DNA of 44,949 bases from the NCBI GenBank assembly GCA_047973085.1, contig JBKEBI010000011.1:1-44949 (forward strand), given 5' to 3'. The notes below the pieces were generated by a model, which saw nothing but the letters and a program-made list of their open reading frames with translations, made no database searches and was not told where the DNA came from. A program made the translations under genes and the position numbers. Source of the stretch: JBKEDG01 sp047973085 (GTDB taxonomy: Bacteria > Bacillota_I > Bacilli_A > JBKEDG01). Positions 8,299 through 17,539 of this stretch are shown in pieces (positions within the stretch are counted from its first letter, which is position 1; each line of letters starts with the position of its first letter).

Positions 8299-9424
8299 AG
8301 TGTACTTAGATAATTCAGGTAGTACAAAAGTTTTAGATGAAGTGCGTGATACATTTAATGTGGTAGTTGATAATTATTATGCAAATTGTTCTGCTGTACA
8401 TAATTTAGGAAATGAAAATAGTTTATTATTTAAAGAAGCAAGGAAACAGGTTGCTTCTTTATGTGCTGTTAGGGAAGATGAAATATTTTTTACTTCTGGA
8501 ACTACAGAGTCAATTAATACTGCTATTAAAGGTTCTGTTTTATATAATATGCATCGAAAAAATCATGTTGTAACAACTACACTTGAACATTCAAGTGTAA
8601 TATCTACTCTAAAGTACTTAGAAAAAAGATTTAATATTGAAGTAACTTATGTTAAACCAGAAAATGGAAAAATAACTGCGAAAATGATTACTGATAGCGT
8701 AAAAGAAAATACGGTTTTAGTTACAATGGTTCATGTTCAAAGTGAGACAGGGAATATTTTGCCAATTAATGAAGTAGCAGAATATTTAAAAAATAAAGAA
8801 ACTTTACTTCATATTGATGCTTGTCAATCATTTGGAAAGCTTCCAATTAATTTGAATGAATTTGATATGGTTTCTGTTTCCTTTCATAAATTACATGGTA
8901 TAAAAGGAAGCGGAATGCTATTTAAAAAACATTCAGTTTTAATTGATAGTTTAATTCATGGTGGAAATCAACAAGAGTATAGAAGTGGTACACTTCCACT
9001 TGAGTTATGTGTTTGTGGAGCTAAATGTGTAAGAATTGCATTTGAAAATATGAATGATAATTATAGTAAGGTTGAAAAAAATTATAAGAGTTTATATGAA
9101 TACTTTGATGGTAAAAGTGATGTGTTTATAAATAGTGCTGAGGCTGGTTCGCCATATATATTAAACATTAGTATTTTAAATATTCACATTGCTGCATTTT
9201 CTAGGATGATGTGGGAGAAGGGCTTTTATTTTTCAACTAAAACTTCATGTAGTTCTGGTGCTTCTTATTCTGAAGTTATTTATGATTTAACAAATGATAA
9301 AGCGCTTGCAACAAACTCAATTAGAATTTCTATTGGAAAATATAATACAGTTGAAGAAATTCGGACTTTTATTCAGGTTTTTGATGAGTGCTTAGAAAAA
9401 GTAAGAGGTAATAATTGTGGATAA
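8291..9424 (+). CDS. cysteine desulfurase (NifS/IscS family)
   Basis: A PLP enzyme that takes sulfur from cysteine as a protein persulfide. The N-terminus YLDNSGSTKV, the PLP lysine in SFHKLHGIKGSG (about K200) and the catalytic cysteine in TKTSCSSG (about C320) are all present. The length of 377 aa is typical of the class I, NifZ-like enzymes that serve ThiI in Bacilli. The start at 8291 overlaps the end of ezrA by 8 nt. A longer frame from 8270 lies inside ezrA and adds residues unlike the family. The gene overlaps thiI by 8 nt, which supports a dedicated role in sulfur delivery for 4-thiouridine. Confidence 0.92.
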   Translation: MNKVYLDNSGSTKVLDEVRDTFNVVVDNYYANCSAVHNLGNENSLLFKEARKQVASLCAVREDEIFFTSGTTESINTAIKGSVLYNMHRKNHVVTTTLEHSSVISTLKYLEKRFNIEVTYVKPENGKITAKMITDSVKENTVLVTMVHVQSETGNILPINEVAEYLKNKETLLHIDACQSFGKLPINLNEFDMVSVSFHKLHGIKGSGMLFKKHSVLIDSLIHGGNQQEYRSGTLPLELCVCGAKCVRIAFENMNDNYSKVEKNYKSLYEYFDGKSDVFINSAEAGSPYILNISILNIHIAAFSRMMWEKGFYFSTKTSCSSGASYSEVIYDLTNDKALATNSIRISIGKYNTVEEIRTFIQVFDECLEKVRGNNCG

Positions 9425-10601
9425 AATAAGTATACTTATTAAATATGGAGAGTTAACATTAAAAGGTAAAAATGTTGCTGATTTTAAAAATTTATTGTAC
9501 AAAAATATTAAAAATGCTTTGAAAGATTATAATTGTGATGTAACACTTGCATATTCTAGAATATATGTTGAAATAGATAAAAAAGACTTTGAAGAAGTTT
9601 CAAATAAACTGTTGAAAATATATGGAATACATAGCTTTGCACCATACGTTGCATGTGAAAATGATTTAGAAGTAATTAAAGAAAAGACGCTTGAGTACGT
9701 TTCCTCTCTTGAATATGCAACATTTAAAGTAGAAACAAAACGAAAAAATAAAAAATTTGAAACTACTAGTACCGAAGTTTCAAGACAAGTTGGAGGTTAT
9801 GTTAGAGCTCACTCTGATATGGAAGTTGATGTTCATAACCCCAGTTTAAAAATTAATATTGAAATTAGAAATAGTGAATGCTTGATATATTTTGATGAGT
9901 ATCAGGCACTTGGAGGGCTTCCTGTTGGAATTAGTGGTAAAGCACTTTTGCTTTTATCAGGTGGAATTGACTCACCAATTGCTGGTTATATGATTAATAA
10001 ACGTGGTTTAAAGTTTGATGCACTTCACTTTACTTCACCTCCGTATACTTCTAAAGAATCGGTTGATAAAGTTTTTGATTTGTGTGATAAGCTTGCTTTA
10101 TATAATGGAGAATTCAATTTATTCTTAGTAAAATTTACTAAAGTTCAAGAACAGTTACTTGAATTATCAAAAAATTCTTATTTTATTACAATAATGAGAA
10201 GAATAATGTATAGAATAGCTGATATGCTATGTGAGGATAAGAATTATAATGCAATTATTAATGGAGATTCTATTGGTCAGGTTGCTTCACAAACGCTTTA
10301 TAGTATGAAAACTGTTGATATGATTGTTGAGTCACCTATCATTAGGCCACTTGCTGTTTTTGATAAAAGTGAGATTGTTAAAATTGCAAAAGAGATTGAA
10401 ACATATGATATAAGTATTAGAGCATTTGAAGACTGTTGTACGGTTTTTGTGCCTAAATCACCAATTATTAAGCCAAAGTCATATGTTTGTGAAAGTTTAG
10501 AAAAAGAGATAAATTTAAAAGAATTGATTTATGATTGTTTAGAAAATATTGAGGTTATTAAAATTACGACTTCATCGAAAAAATTTGAAAGTTTACTTTA
10601 G
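9417..10601 (+). CDS. thiI: tRNA 4-thiouridine synthase ThiI
   Basis: It adenylates U8 of tRNA and inserts sulfur to form 4-thiouridine. An N-terminal ferredoxin-like plus THUMP region (about residues 1-170) precedes a PP-loop pyrophosphatase domain with LLLSGGIDSPIAG (Ser of the loop near residue 181). The protein is 394 aa and ends without the C-terminal rhodanese domain of the E. coli enzyme, as in Bacillus. The start is GTG at 9417, preceded by AGAGG at 9404-9408 and overlapping the desulfurase gene. The adjacent desulfurase is the likely sulfur donor. Confidence 0.95.
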   Translation: MDKISILIKYGELTLKGKNVADFKNLLYKNIKNALKDYNCDVTLAYSRIYVEIDKKDFEEVSNKLLKIYGIHSFAPYVACENDLEVIKEKTLEYVSSLEYATFKVETKRKNKKFETTSTEVSRQVGGYVRAHSDMEVDVHNPSLKINIEIRNSECLIYFDEYQALGGLPVGISGKALLLLSGGIDSPIAGYMINKRGLKFDALHFTSPPYTSKESVDKVFDLCDKLALYNGEFNLFLVKFTKVQEQLLELSKNSYFITIMRRIMYRIADMLCEDKNYNAIINGDSIGQVASQTLYSMKTVDMIVESPIIRPLAVFDKSEIVKIAKEIETYDISIRAFEDCCTVFVPKSPIIKPKSYVCESLEKEINLKELIYDCLENIEVIKITTSSKKFESLL

Positions 10602-10609
10602 GAGGTTAT

Positions 10610-12040
10610 ATGAGAAATGATTATGATGTAATAATAGTGGGTGCAGGTCCAGCAGGAATATTTACTGCATATGAGCTTGCGTTAAAATCACCAAATTTAA
10701 ATGTTTTATTACTTGATAAGGGACTAAATATTTATGATAGAAAATGTCCAATTTTAGAAAAAAAAATTTCTAAATGTCCGGTAAACAAAGATGGAGTTAG
10801 TGGATGTAGTCCTGCATGTAGTATTACTTCTGGTTTTGGAGGAGCAGGTGCTTATTCAGATGGGAAATTTAACATTACAAGTGAGTTTGGTGGTTGGATG
10901 ACAGATTATATGCCAAACCATGAAGTGGAAGAAGTTATTAAGTATGTAGATTCTATTAATTTAGAGCATGGAGCTACTACTGAAAAAACTGATCCGACAA
11001 CTGAAAAAGTGAAACAAATAGAAAAAGATGGAATGGCTCATGGTCTTAAGCTACTTAGAAGTGAAGTTAGACATTTAGGAACTGAACAAAATTTGATGAT
11101 TTTAAAAAGTATTTATGAACATTTACTGGATAAAATTGAAATGGTTTATAAAACTGCTTGTGAAGATATTATTATTGAGGATAATAATATTAAGGGAATT
11201 GTTGTAAATGGTGAAAAAATTTATGCTAAGCATGTAGTAATTGGTCCCGGACGTGATGGAAGCAAATGGCTTACTAGCATGTGCAAATCTCATAATATTG
11301 ATATGACTAACAATCAAGTAGATGTTGGAGTTAGAGTTGAAACAAACGACATTATTATGGATGAAATTAATGAACATTTGTATGAAGGAAAGTTTATTTT
11401 TAGAACGAGTGTTGGAACTACTGTAAGAACATTTTGTAGCAATCCTAGTGGGCATGTAGTTGTTGAAAATCATTCTGGGATTATGCTTGCTAATGGACAT
11501 GCTTATAAAGATGAAAAGTTAGGAAGTAGAAATACAAATTTTGCACTTCTTGTTTCACATCAATTTGAAGAACCATTTAACCGTCCTAATGAATATGCAA
11601 GTGATATTAGCTCTCTTGCTAATAAACTTAGTAATGGATCTATTATTGTTCAAAAATATGGAGATATTAAGAATGGTAGGAGAACAACTCAAAAAAGACT
11701 TGATGAAGGATTTGTAACTCCAACATTAAAAGAAGCAGTGCCGGGAGATTTAGGACTTGTTTTACCATATAATACAATGAAGTCATTGGTTGAAATGATC
11801 GAAGCCCTTGATCATATTACTCCTGGTATTGCAACCGAGCACACTTTATTTTATGGAGTAGAGGCAAAGTTTTATTCAGCCAGACCAGCTGTTGATAATA
11901 AATTTGAATCAAAAGTTAATAATTTGTATATGATTGGTGATGGTGCTGGAATTACAAGAGGGCTTGCACAAGCAGGTGCTAATGGTGTTGTTGTAGCAAG
12001 AGCAATTGTAGAAAAAAATGGAGGGAATAATGAAAAATAG
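10610..12040 (+). CDS. NAD(P)/FAD-dependent oxidoreductase (COG2509-like)
   Basis: A predicted flavoprotein dehydrogenase of unknown substrate. It has an N-terminal Rossmann FAD motif (DVIIVGAGPAGIFTAYELA, residues about 6-24), a four-cysteine segment (CPILEKKISKCPVNKDGVSGCSPAC), the GFGGAGAYSDGKFN motif of this family, and a C-terminal FAD-closing motif (NLYMIGDGAGITRGLAQAGANG). At 476 aa it fits the family. The close-set cysteines could bind metal or be redox active; this is inferred. The RBS is AGGAGG just before ATG 10610. The end overlaps purA by 11 nt. Its role in this cluster is unknown. Confidence 0.8.
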   Translation: MRNDYDVIIVGAGPAGIFTAYELALKSPNLNVLLLDKGLNIYDRKCPILEKKISKCPVNKDGVSGCSPACSITSGFGGAGAYSDGKFNITSEFGGWMTDYMPNHEVEEVIKYVDSINLEHGATTEKTDPTTEKVKQIEKDGMAHGLKLLRSEVRHLGTEQNLMILKSIYEHLLDKIEMVYKTACEDIIIEDNNIKGIVVNGEKIYAKHVVIGPGRDGSKWLTSMCKSHNIDMTNNQVDVGVRVETNDIIMDEINEHLYEGKFIFRTSVGTTVRTFCSNPSGHVVVENHSGIMLANGHAYKDEKLGSRNTNFALLVSHQFEEPFNRPNEYASDISSLANKLSNGSIIVQKYGDIKNGRRTTQKRLDEGFVTPTLKEAVPGDLGLVLPYNTMKSLVEMIEALDHITPGIATEHTLFYGVEAKFYSARPAVDNKFESKVNNLYMIGDGAGITRGLAQAGANGVVVARAIVEKNGGNNEK

Positions 12041-13310
12041 TGCAGTAGTTGTAGGAACACAATGGGGAGATGAAGGTAAAGGAAAAATAACAGATTTTCT
12101 TGCTGCTCAAGCAGATGTTGTAGTTCGTTATCAGGGTGGAAATAATGCAGGGCATACAATTGTTTTTGATGATAATAAATATGCACTACATTTAATTCCT
12201 TCTGGAATATTTGATAGTAAGACAACAAATGTGTTAGCAAATGGAATGGTAATTAATCCTAAGGCTTTGAAAGAGGAATTAAAATATATCAAAGAAAATG
12301 GATTTAGTGACTATAAATTAATTATTAGTGATCGTGCTCATATAGTTATGCCTTATCATATTGACTTAGATGGGTACTATGAAAATTTGAGTGGAGATAA
12401 TAAAGTAGGGACTACTAAAAAGGGAATAGGACCTGCATATACTGATAAAGCTTCTAGATTTGGTATTCGTGTTTGCGATTTATTTAATGAAGAAGTTTTG
12501 AGAAGTAAAGTAGAATTTAACTTAAAAATAAAGCAGGATGCATTAAAAAACTGTGGTGTTGAATATAGTGTAGATTCGTTACTAGAATATTTATCTGAAT
12601 TTACAGATATTTTTAAGTTACATGTTGGAGATACTTCAAGATTTTTAAATACTGCATATTTAAATGGAAAAAAAGTTTTGTTTGAAGGAGCGCAAGGGAT
12701 AATGTTATGTCTTGATCATGGGACGTATCCTTTTGTTACGAGTTCTTCACCAACTGCATCTTCAATTCCTTTAAATACAGGTGTAAATACTAATTTTGTT
12801 AATAATGTAGTTGGAATTAGTAAAGCGTATTCAACGCGTGTAGGAGCTGGTGCTTTTCCAACAGAGTTTGAAAATGAAACTGCAAAAACAATTCGAGAAG
12901 TTGGACATGAGTATGGTACAACAACTGGTAGACCAAGGAGAATAGGTTGGTTTGATAGTGTAGTTGTTAAACATTCAGTTCGTGTAGGAAGTGTAAATAC
13001 TTTATCAATTATGTTACTAGATGTACTTACCGGAATTGAAGAATTAAAAATCTGTACACATTACAAGCTTGATGGAGAAGAGATTGATTATGTTCCAGCA
13101 CATATAAATGATTTTGAGAAATGTGAACCTGTTTATGTTACTACACCGGGTTGGAGTGAAGACATTACAAAAGTTACAACGTATGAAGAACTTCCTGAAA
13201 ATGCTAAAAAATATTTATCTTTAATAGAGAAATATTGTGATGCTGAAATTTCAATATTTTCGGTTGGTCCTGATCGTATGCAAACTGTTGTAGTTAAGGA
13301 CATATTCTAA
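12030..13310 (+). CDS. purA: adenylosuccinate synthetase
   Basis: It catalyses GTP-dependent condensation of IMP and aspartate, the first step from IMP to AMP. The GTP-binding loop GTQWGDEGKGK with the catalytic Asp, the NNAGHT motif with the catalytic His, EGAQGIMLCLDHGTYPFVTSS and GTTTGRPRRIGWFD are all present. The length of 426 aa is normal. The start at ATG 12030 follows GGAGGG (12020-12025); an in-frame ATG at 12018 overlaps that RBS. The next gene starts within the stop (TAATG). Confidence 0.97.
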   Translation: MKNSAVVVGTQWGDEGKGKITDFLAAQADVVVRYQGGNNAGHTIVFDDNKYALHLIPSGIFDSKTTNVLANGMVINPKALKEELKYIKENGFSDYKLIISDRAHIVMPYHIDLDGYYENLSGDNKVGTTKKGIGPAYTDKASRFGIRVCDLFNEEVLRSKVEFNLKIKQDALKNCGVEYSVDSLLEYLSEFTDIFKLHVGDTSRFLNTAYLNGKKVLFEGAQGIMLCLDHGTYPFVTSSSPTASSIPLNTGVNTNFVNNVVGISKAYSTRVGAGAFPTEFENETAKTIREVGHEYGTTTGRPRRIGWFDSVVVKHSVRVGSVNTLSIMLLDVLTGIEELKICTHYKLDGEEIDYVPAHINDFEKCEPVYVTTPGWSEDITKVTTYEELPENAKKYLSLIEKYCDAEISIFSVGPDRMQTVVVKDIF

Positions 13311-14122
13311 TGATTTTGAGTGGAAGAGAAATTAGTCAGACTATTATTGAAAATTTAAAGAATAAAAATTCTGTAAATGGGTTGAAGTTAGTTGTGATAA
13401 GTGTAGGAGATAATAAGAGTGCTATGTCTTATTTGAATGGTATTATTTCTAAAGCTAAGATTCTTGATGTAATTGTAGAGCATGTTAACTTAGATGAAAA
13501 TATTAATAATGAAGAATATATTAAAAATATTGAATACTATAATTTACATTCAGATGCAATATTATTATTTACACCTTTGCCGAATCAACTTGATTTTGAA
13601 TTGATTTCTAAATATATTGAACCTAGTAAAGATGTAGATTGTTTAACTAAGTATAATAGTGGTAACTTCTATTTGACTACAGATGAGGTTGTTGCACCAT
13701 GTACAGCTAAGGCTGTAATGGAAGTTTTTAAAGTGAATAATTATGATTTAACTTCAAAAAAAGTTTGTATTGTTGGTGCTTCAAATATAGTTGGAAAGCC
13801 ATTAGCAAAATTAATGCTTGATGCTAATGCTACTGTTACTGTATGTAATTATCATACAATTGATTTAGAAGAGCATACTAAAGTAAGCGATATTGTTATT
13901 GCTGCGTGTGGAGTTGCTAAACTTATAAAAAAAGAGCATTTAAAAGAGAATGCAATTGTTATTGATGTTGGGATAAATTTTATTGATGGTAAGTTATGTG
14001 GAGATGTGGATTATGAAGATTGTTTAAAAACTACTCCAAATATTACACCTGTTCCAGGTGGAATTGGTAGTATAACTTCAACAATAATTTTTCAAAATAT
14101 GAGTTTACTTAAAAAGTCATAG
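13310..14122 (+). CDS. folD: FolD-like methylene-THF dehydrogenase/cyclohydrolase, divergent
   Basis: FolD normally interconverts 5,10-methylene-THF and 10-formyl-THF in two steps. The fold is clear: KVCIVGASNIVGKPLAKLML (NADP site), a KDVD motif, and NITPVPGGIGSIT at the C-terminus. Several conserved positions differ. Aligned without gaps to B. subtilis FolD (SYVRGKKKA), this protein reads SYLNGIISKA, putting Ile where the catalytic Lys belongs. DVDGF is DVDCL, PCTP is PCTA and GGVGPMT is GGIGSIT. It is 270 aa, about 10 shorter than usual. It starts in the purA stop codon. It may keep only one activity; see findings. Confidence 0.85.
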   Translation: MILSGREISQTIIENLKNKNSVNGLKLVVISVGDNKSAMSYLNGIISKAKILDVIVEHVNLDENINNEEYIKNIEYYNLHSDAILLFTPLPNQLDFELISKYIEPSKDVDCLTKYNSGNFYLTTDEVVAPCTAKAVMEVFKVNNYDLTSKKVCIVGASNIVGKPLAKLMLDANATVTVCNYHTIDLEEHTKVSDIVIAACGVAKLIKKEHLKENAIVIDVGINFIDGKLCGDVDYEDCLKTTPNITPVPGGIGSITSTIIFQNMSLLKKS

Positions 14123-14130
14123 GAGGATAT

Positions 14131-14901
14131 ATGAGTAATATTATAATTCTTTCAGATAGTAATGGATTTCATGTTCAAAATATATTAGAAATATATAACT
14201 CTCATTTAAAAAAAGACTATAATTTAGATACGTTTTCATATGTTAGAGATATTGAAGGTATAAAAAAAGTACTAGCTCATACATATTATACTAAAAGTGT
14301 CTTAGTTTATGCAGTTGTTAATAATGAGCATAGCGATTTTATTAAAAGATTTTGTAAGAAGCATGAGATACGATTTGTTAATATTTTTAGAGACTATGAA
14401 AAAATTCATTCTAATAATTACAGTTTTACAACTTATGAAACGGAGCTTGATGATAAGTACTTTAATCGAGTTGAATGTATTGAATTTGCTATTGATAATG
14501 ATGATGGTAAAAATTATAGGAAAATTTTAGAAGCAGACATAGTTATTTTAGGAATTAGTAGAACCGGAAAGACGCCTTTAAGCATTTTTCTTGCTATGAA
14601 GGGTTATAAAGTTGTAAACATTCCTTTATTTGAAGGAATGAGCGTTCCAAATGAGTTGTATAAAGTTTCAAAGTATAAGATTTTTGGACTTATTAATTCT
14701 GTTGAAAAAATTTGTTCTATTAGAAAAAATAGAATTAAGATGACCAATTCAAAATATACAAATGAAACTAACATTTTAAGTGAGTTAAATTTTGCTTATA
14801 CTCTATACAATGATTTAGAATGTGATATAATAAATTCAGAAGATCAAGCTGTTGAAGAAATAGCTCATTATGTAGAAAATAAAATAAAGGAGAATTTATA
14901 G
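14131..14901 (+). CDS. pyruvate,phosphate dikinase regulatory protein (PDRP, DUF299)
   Basis: A bifunctional regulator of PPDK: ADP-dependent phosphorylation of an active-site-region Thr switches the dikinase off, and phosphate-dependent dephosphorylation switches it on. The P-loop GISRTGKTP (about residues 141-149) and the following LA.KGYKVVNIPL and IFGL segments are family hallmarks. The length is 256 aa against about 270 in relatives. It lies 1 nt upstream of ppdK, which settles PPDK rather than PEP synthase as its target. The RBS is AGGAGG before ATG 14131. Confidence 0.9.
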   Translation: MSNIIILSDSNGFHVQNILEIYNSHLKKDYNLDTFSYVRDIEGIKKVLAHTYYTKSVLVYAVVNNEHSDFIKRFCKKHEIRFVNIFRDYEKIHSNNYSFTTYETELDDKYFNRVECIEFAIDNDDGKNYRKILEADIVILGISRTGKTPLSIFLAMKGYKVVNIPLFEGMSVPNELYKVSKYKIFGLINSVEKICSIRKNRIKMTNSKYTNETNILSELNFAYTLYNDLECDIINSEDQAVEEIAHYVENKIKENL

Positions 14902-14902
14902 T

Positions 14903-17539
14903 ATGAAATATGTTTATAATTTAAAAGAAGGCAACAAAGATATGAGAGATTTACTAGGTGGAAAAGGTGCAAATCTTTCAGAAATGTGTGTGTTAAATTT
15001 AAGTGTTCCAAGTGGTTTTGTAATTTCTACTGATGCATGTAAAGATTATTTATTAAATAAAAATGATTTGAATTCTGAAATAGTTGACCAAGTTATTAGT
15101 GAAATTAAAGAAATTGAAGAATTAACTGGAAAATATTTCGGTAAAGAAGGAAAAACTCTTTTATTTTCTGTTAGATCTGGTGCTCCTGTTTCAATGCCAG
15201 GAATGATGGATACAATTCTAAATTTAGGATTAAATGATGAAACTGTGCATGATTTTGCTAGAGAAACAAATAATGAAATTATGGCTTTTGATTGTTACCG
15301 TCGTTTGATTCAGATGTATGGTAATGTTGTTATGGGAATTTCTTCATCTAAATTTGAAAAGGCATTAGAGGGGCATATGGTTAGCTGTGAGGTTAACAAT
15401 GAAAGTGAGTTCAGTGCTGAAGATTTGAAAGCGTTAATTCCAATTTATAAAAAAGTCTATTTAGAAAATGCAGGAAAAGAATTTCCTCAAAATGTTGGTG
15501 TACAGTTACTTAGTTCTATTGAAGCAGTTTTTGCTTCTTGGAATAACGATAGAGCAAAAACATATAGAAAGATTAATAATATTTCTGATGACCTTGGAAC
15601 TGCAGTAGTAGTTCAAGAAATGGTATTTGGAAATTACAATGATAATAGTGCAACTGGTGTATTATTCTCAAGAAATCCTAATACTGGAGAAAAAGGTATT
15701 TACGGAGAGTTTTTAGTTAATGCTCAAGGTGAAGATGTTGTTGCAGGAATTAGAACACCAATCAATATGGATGATATGCCAAAGGTTATGCCAGCGGTTT
15801 ATAAAGAATTAGAAAAGATTGCGCTATATTTAGAAGAATACTACAAAGATATGCAAGATATTGAGTTTACAGTTGAAGATGGGAATTTATTTATTTTACA
15901 AACTCGTAATGCTCAAAGAAGTAATAAGGCAAAAGTAAAATATTTACTTGATATGTTAGCAAATAATGAAATTTCTAAAAAAGATTTTGTTACTAAACTT
16001 GATGTTAGCGATATTGAATCATATTTATTTTCACAATTTGATCAAGATGAGTTAAAAAATCATCAGTTATTTGCAAAAGGGTTACCTGCAAGTTCTGGTG
16101 CAGCGACAGGTAAAGTTTGTTTTACTGAGTCCGATGTATCTGAAACTGTTTCAAAAGGAGAACGTGCTATTCTTGTACGTAATGAAACTTCCCCAGAAGA
16201 TATTTCAAGTATGCATATGAGTGATGCGATAGTTACAGCACTTGGTGGAATGACTTCTCATGCTGCAGTTGTTGCACGTGGAATGGGTAAGTGTTGTGTT
16301 TGTGGAGCAACTGGGCTTACAGTAAATGAAAGTAAGAGAATTGCTTCATTTAATGGTGTTGATTTAAGTTTTGGAGACGTAATTAGTGTAAATGGAACAA
16401 CTGGAGAAGTATTTATTGGAGAAATTCCTGTTAAAGATACTGACCTTGATGATAATTTCTATAAAATGATGGAAATTATCGATGATATAAAAGAAATAGA
16501 TGTATATGCAAATGCAGATGAAGGTACAACTGGAAGTGAAGCTGTTAAGTATGGCGCAGAGGGAGTAGGTCTTGTTAGAACTGAACATATGTTTTTTGAA
16601 GAAGGAAGACTTCTTGATATGCAAGCTTTAATTATGAGCAATACTTTAGAAGAGCGTGTTGGATTCTTAAAGAAAATGTCAGAATATCAAATAGATGATT
16701 TTGTTAATTTACTAGATGTAATGGAAGAACGTCCAGTATCAATTAGATTACTTGATCCACCATTACATGAATTTCTTCCAAGCAAATTAGCTCAAGCGAA
16801 AGTTTTAGCTGAAAAACTTGGAATAAATGTTGAAGATATTAGAGCGAAGATTAAATCTTTAAAAGAAGAAAACCCAATGCTTGGACATCGTGGATGTAGA
16901 CTTGCAATTAGTTATCCAGAGATTTATCAGATGCAAGTTGAGTCAATTGTTACAGCAGTAGTTTTAAGAAAAAATCGTGGTTTAAATAGTAATGTAAAAA
17001 TTATTTTACCTTTAATTACTGAAGAGAATGAATTAATTTATTTAAAGAAAATTATTGATATAACTACTAAGCGCTTATTAAATGGTCAAGATATTGATAT
17101 TAATATTTCACTTGGTGTAATGATAGAAACACCAAGAGCAGCGTTGATTAGTGATCGTTTAAGCCAATATGTAGATTTCTTTAGTTATGGAACTAATGAT
17201 TTGACTCAGTTGACTTATGGGTTTAGTAGAGATGATGTTGCAAAGTTTTTACCTAATTATTTTGATAAAAACATTTTAGGGTTTGATCCTTTTGTTTCAA
17301 TTGATAAGTTAGCTGTAGGAAAGCTAGTAATTCTTTCTAATCAATTTGGTAAAGTTGCAAATCCAAACTTAGTTACTGGAATATGTGGTGAGCATGGTGG
17401 AGATTTTGACTCAGTACAGTTTGCATATAACATTGGTCTTGATTATGTTTCTTGTGGGCCAAAACGTATTCCAATTGCAAAGTTAGCTGCAGCTAAGGCG
17501 GTAGTGGAAGCAGGTGGAAACAGTGAAAAGCAGGTATGA
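14903..17539 (+). CDS. ppdK: pyruvate, phosphate dikinase
   Basis: It reversibly converts PEP, AMP and PPi to pyruvate, ATP and Pi, serving glycolysis with PPi or gluconeogenesis. It has an N-terminal ATP-grasp domain (GGKGANLSEM at the start), a central phosphohistidine swivel domain with GGMTSHAAVVARGMGKCCV (His about 453) and a C-terminal PEP/pyruvate TIM barrel ending with GICGEHGGD. The regulatory Thr two residues before the His is conserved (about T451), matching the neighbouring PDRP. The 878 aa length is typical. The RBS is AAAGGAG. The 3' end overlaps the next gene by 17 nt. Confidence 0.97.
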   Translation: MKYVYNLKEGNKDMRDLLGGKGANLSEMCVLNLSVPSGFVISTDACKDYLLNKNDLNSEIVDQVISEIKEIEELTGKYFGKEGKTLLFSVRSGAPVSMPGMMDTILNLGLNDETVHDFARETNNEIMAFDCYRRLIQMYGNVVMGISSSKFEKALEGHMVSCEVNNESEFSAEDLKALIPIYKKVYLENAGKEFPQNVGVQLLSSIEAVFASWNNDRAKTYRKINNISDDLGTAVVVQEMVFGNYNDNSATGVLFSRNPNTGEKGIYGEFLVNAQGEDVVAGIRTPINMDDMPKVMPAVYKELEKIALYLEEYYKDMQDIEFTVEDGNLFILQTRNAQRSNKAKVKYLLDMLANNEISKKDFVTKLDVSDIESYLFSQFDQDELKNHQLFAKGLPASSGAATGKVCFTESDVSETVSKGERAILVRNETSPEDISSMHMSDAIVTALGGMTSHAAVVARGMGKCCVCGATGLTVNESKRIASFNGVDLSFGDVISVNGTTGEVFIGEIPVKDTDLDDNFYKMMEIIDDIKEIDVYANADEGTTGSEAVKYGAEGVGLVRTEHMFFEEGRLLDMQALIMSNTLEERVGFLKKMSEYQIDDFVNLLDVMEERPVSIRLLDPPLHEFLPSKLAQAKVLAEKLGINVEDIRAKIKSLKEENPMLGHRGCRLAISYPEIYQMQVESIVTAVVLRKNRGLNSNVKIILPLITEENELIYLKKIIDITTKRLLNGQDIDINISLGVMIETPRAALISDRLSQYVDFFSYGTNDLTQLTYGFSRDDVAKFLPNYFDKNILGFDPFVSIDKLAVGKLVILSNQFGKVANPNLVTGICGEHGGDFDSVQFAYNIGLDYVSCGPKRIPIAKLAAAKAVVEAGGNSEKQV

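Noticed and set aside
14309..14530. Small open frame within the PDRP gene
   Set aside because: Alternate-frame shadow of a conserved gene with no RBS.
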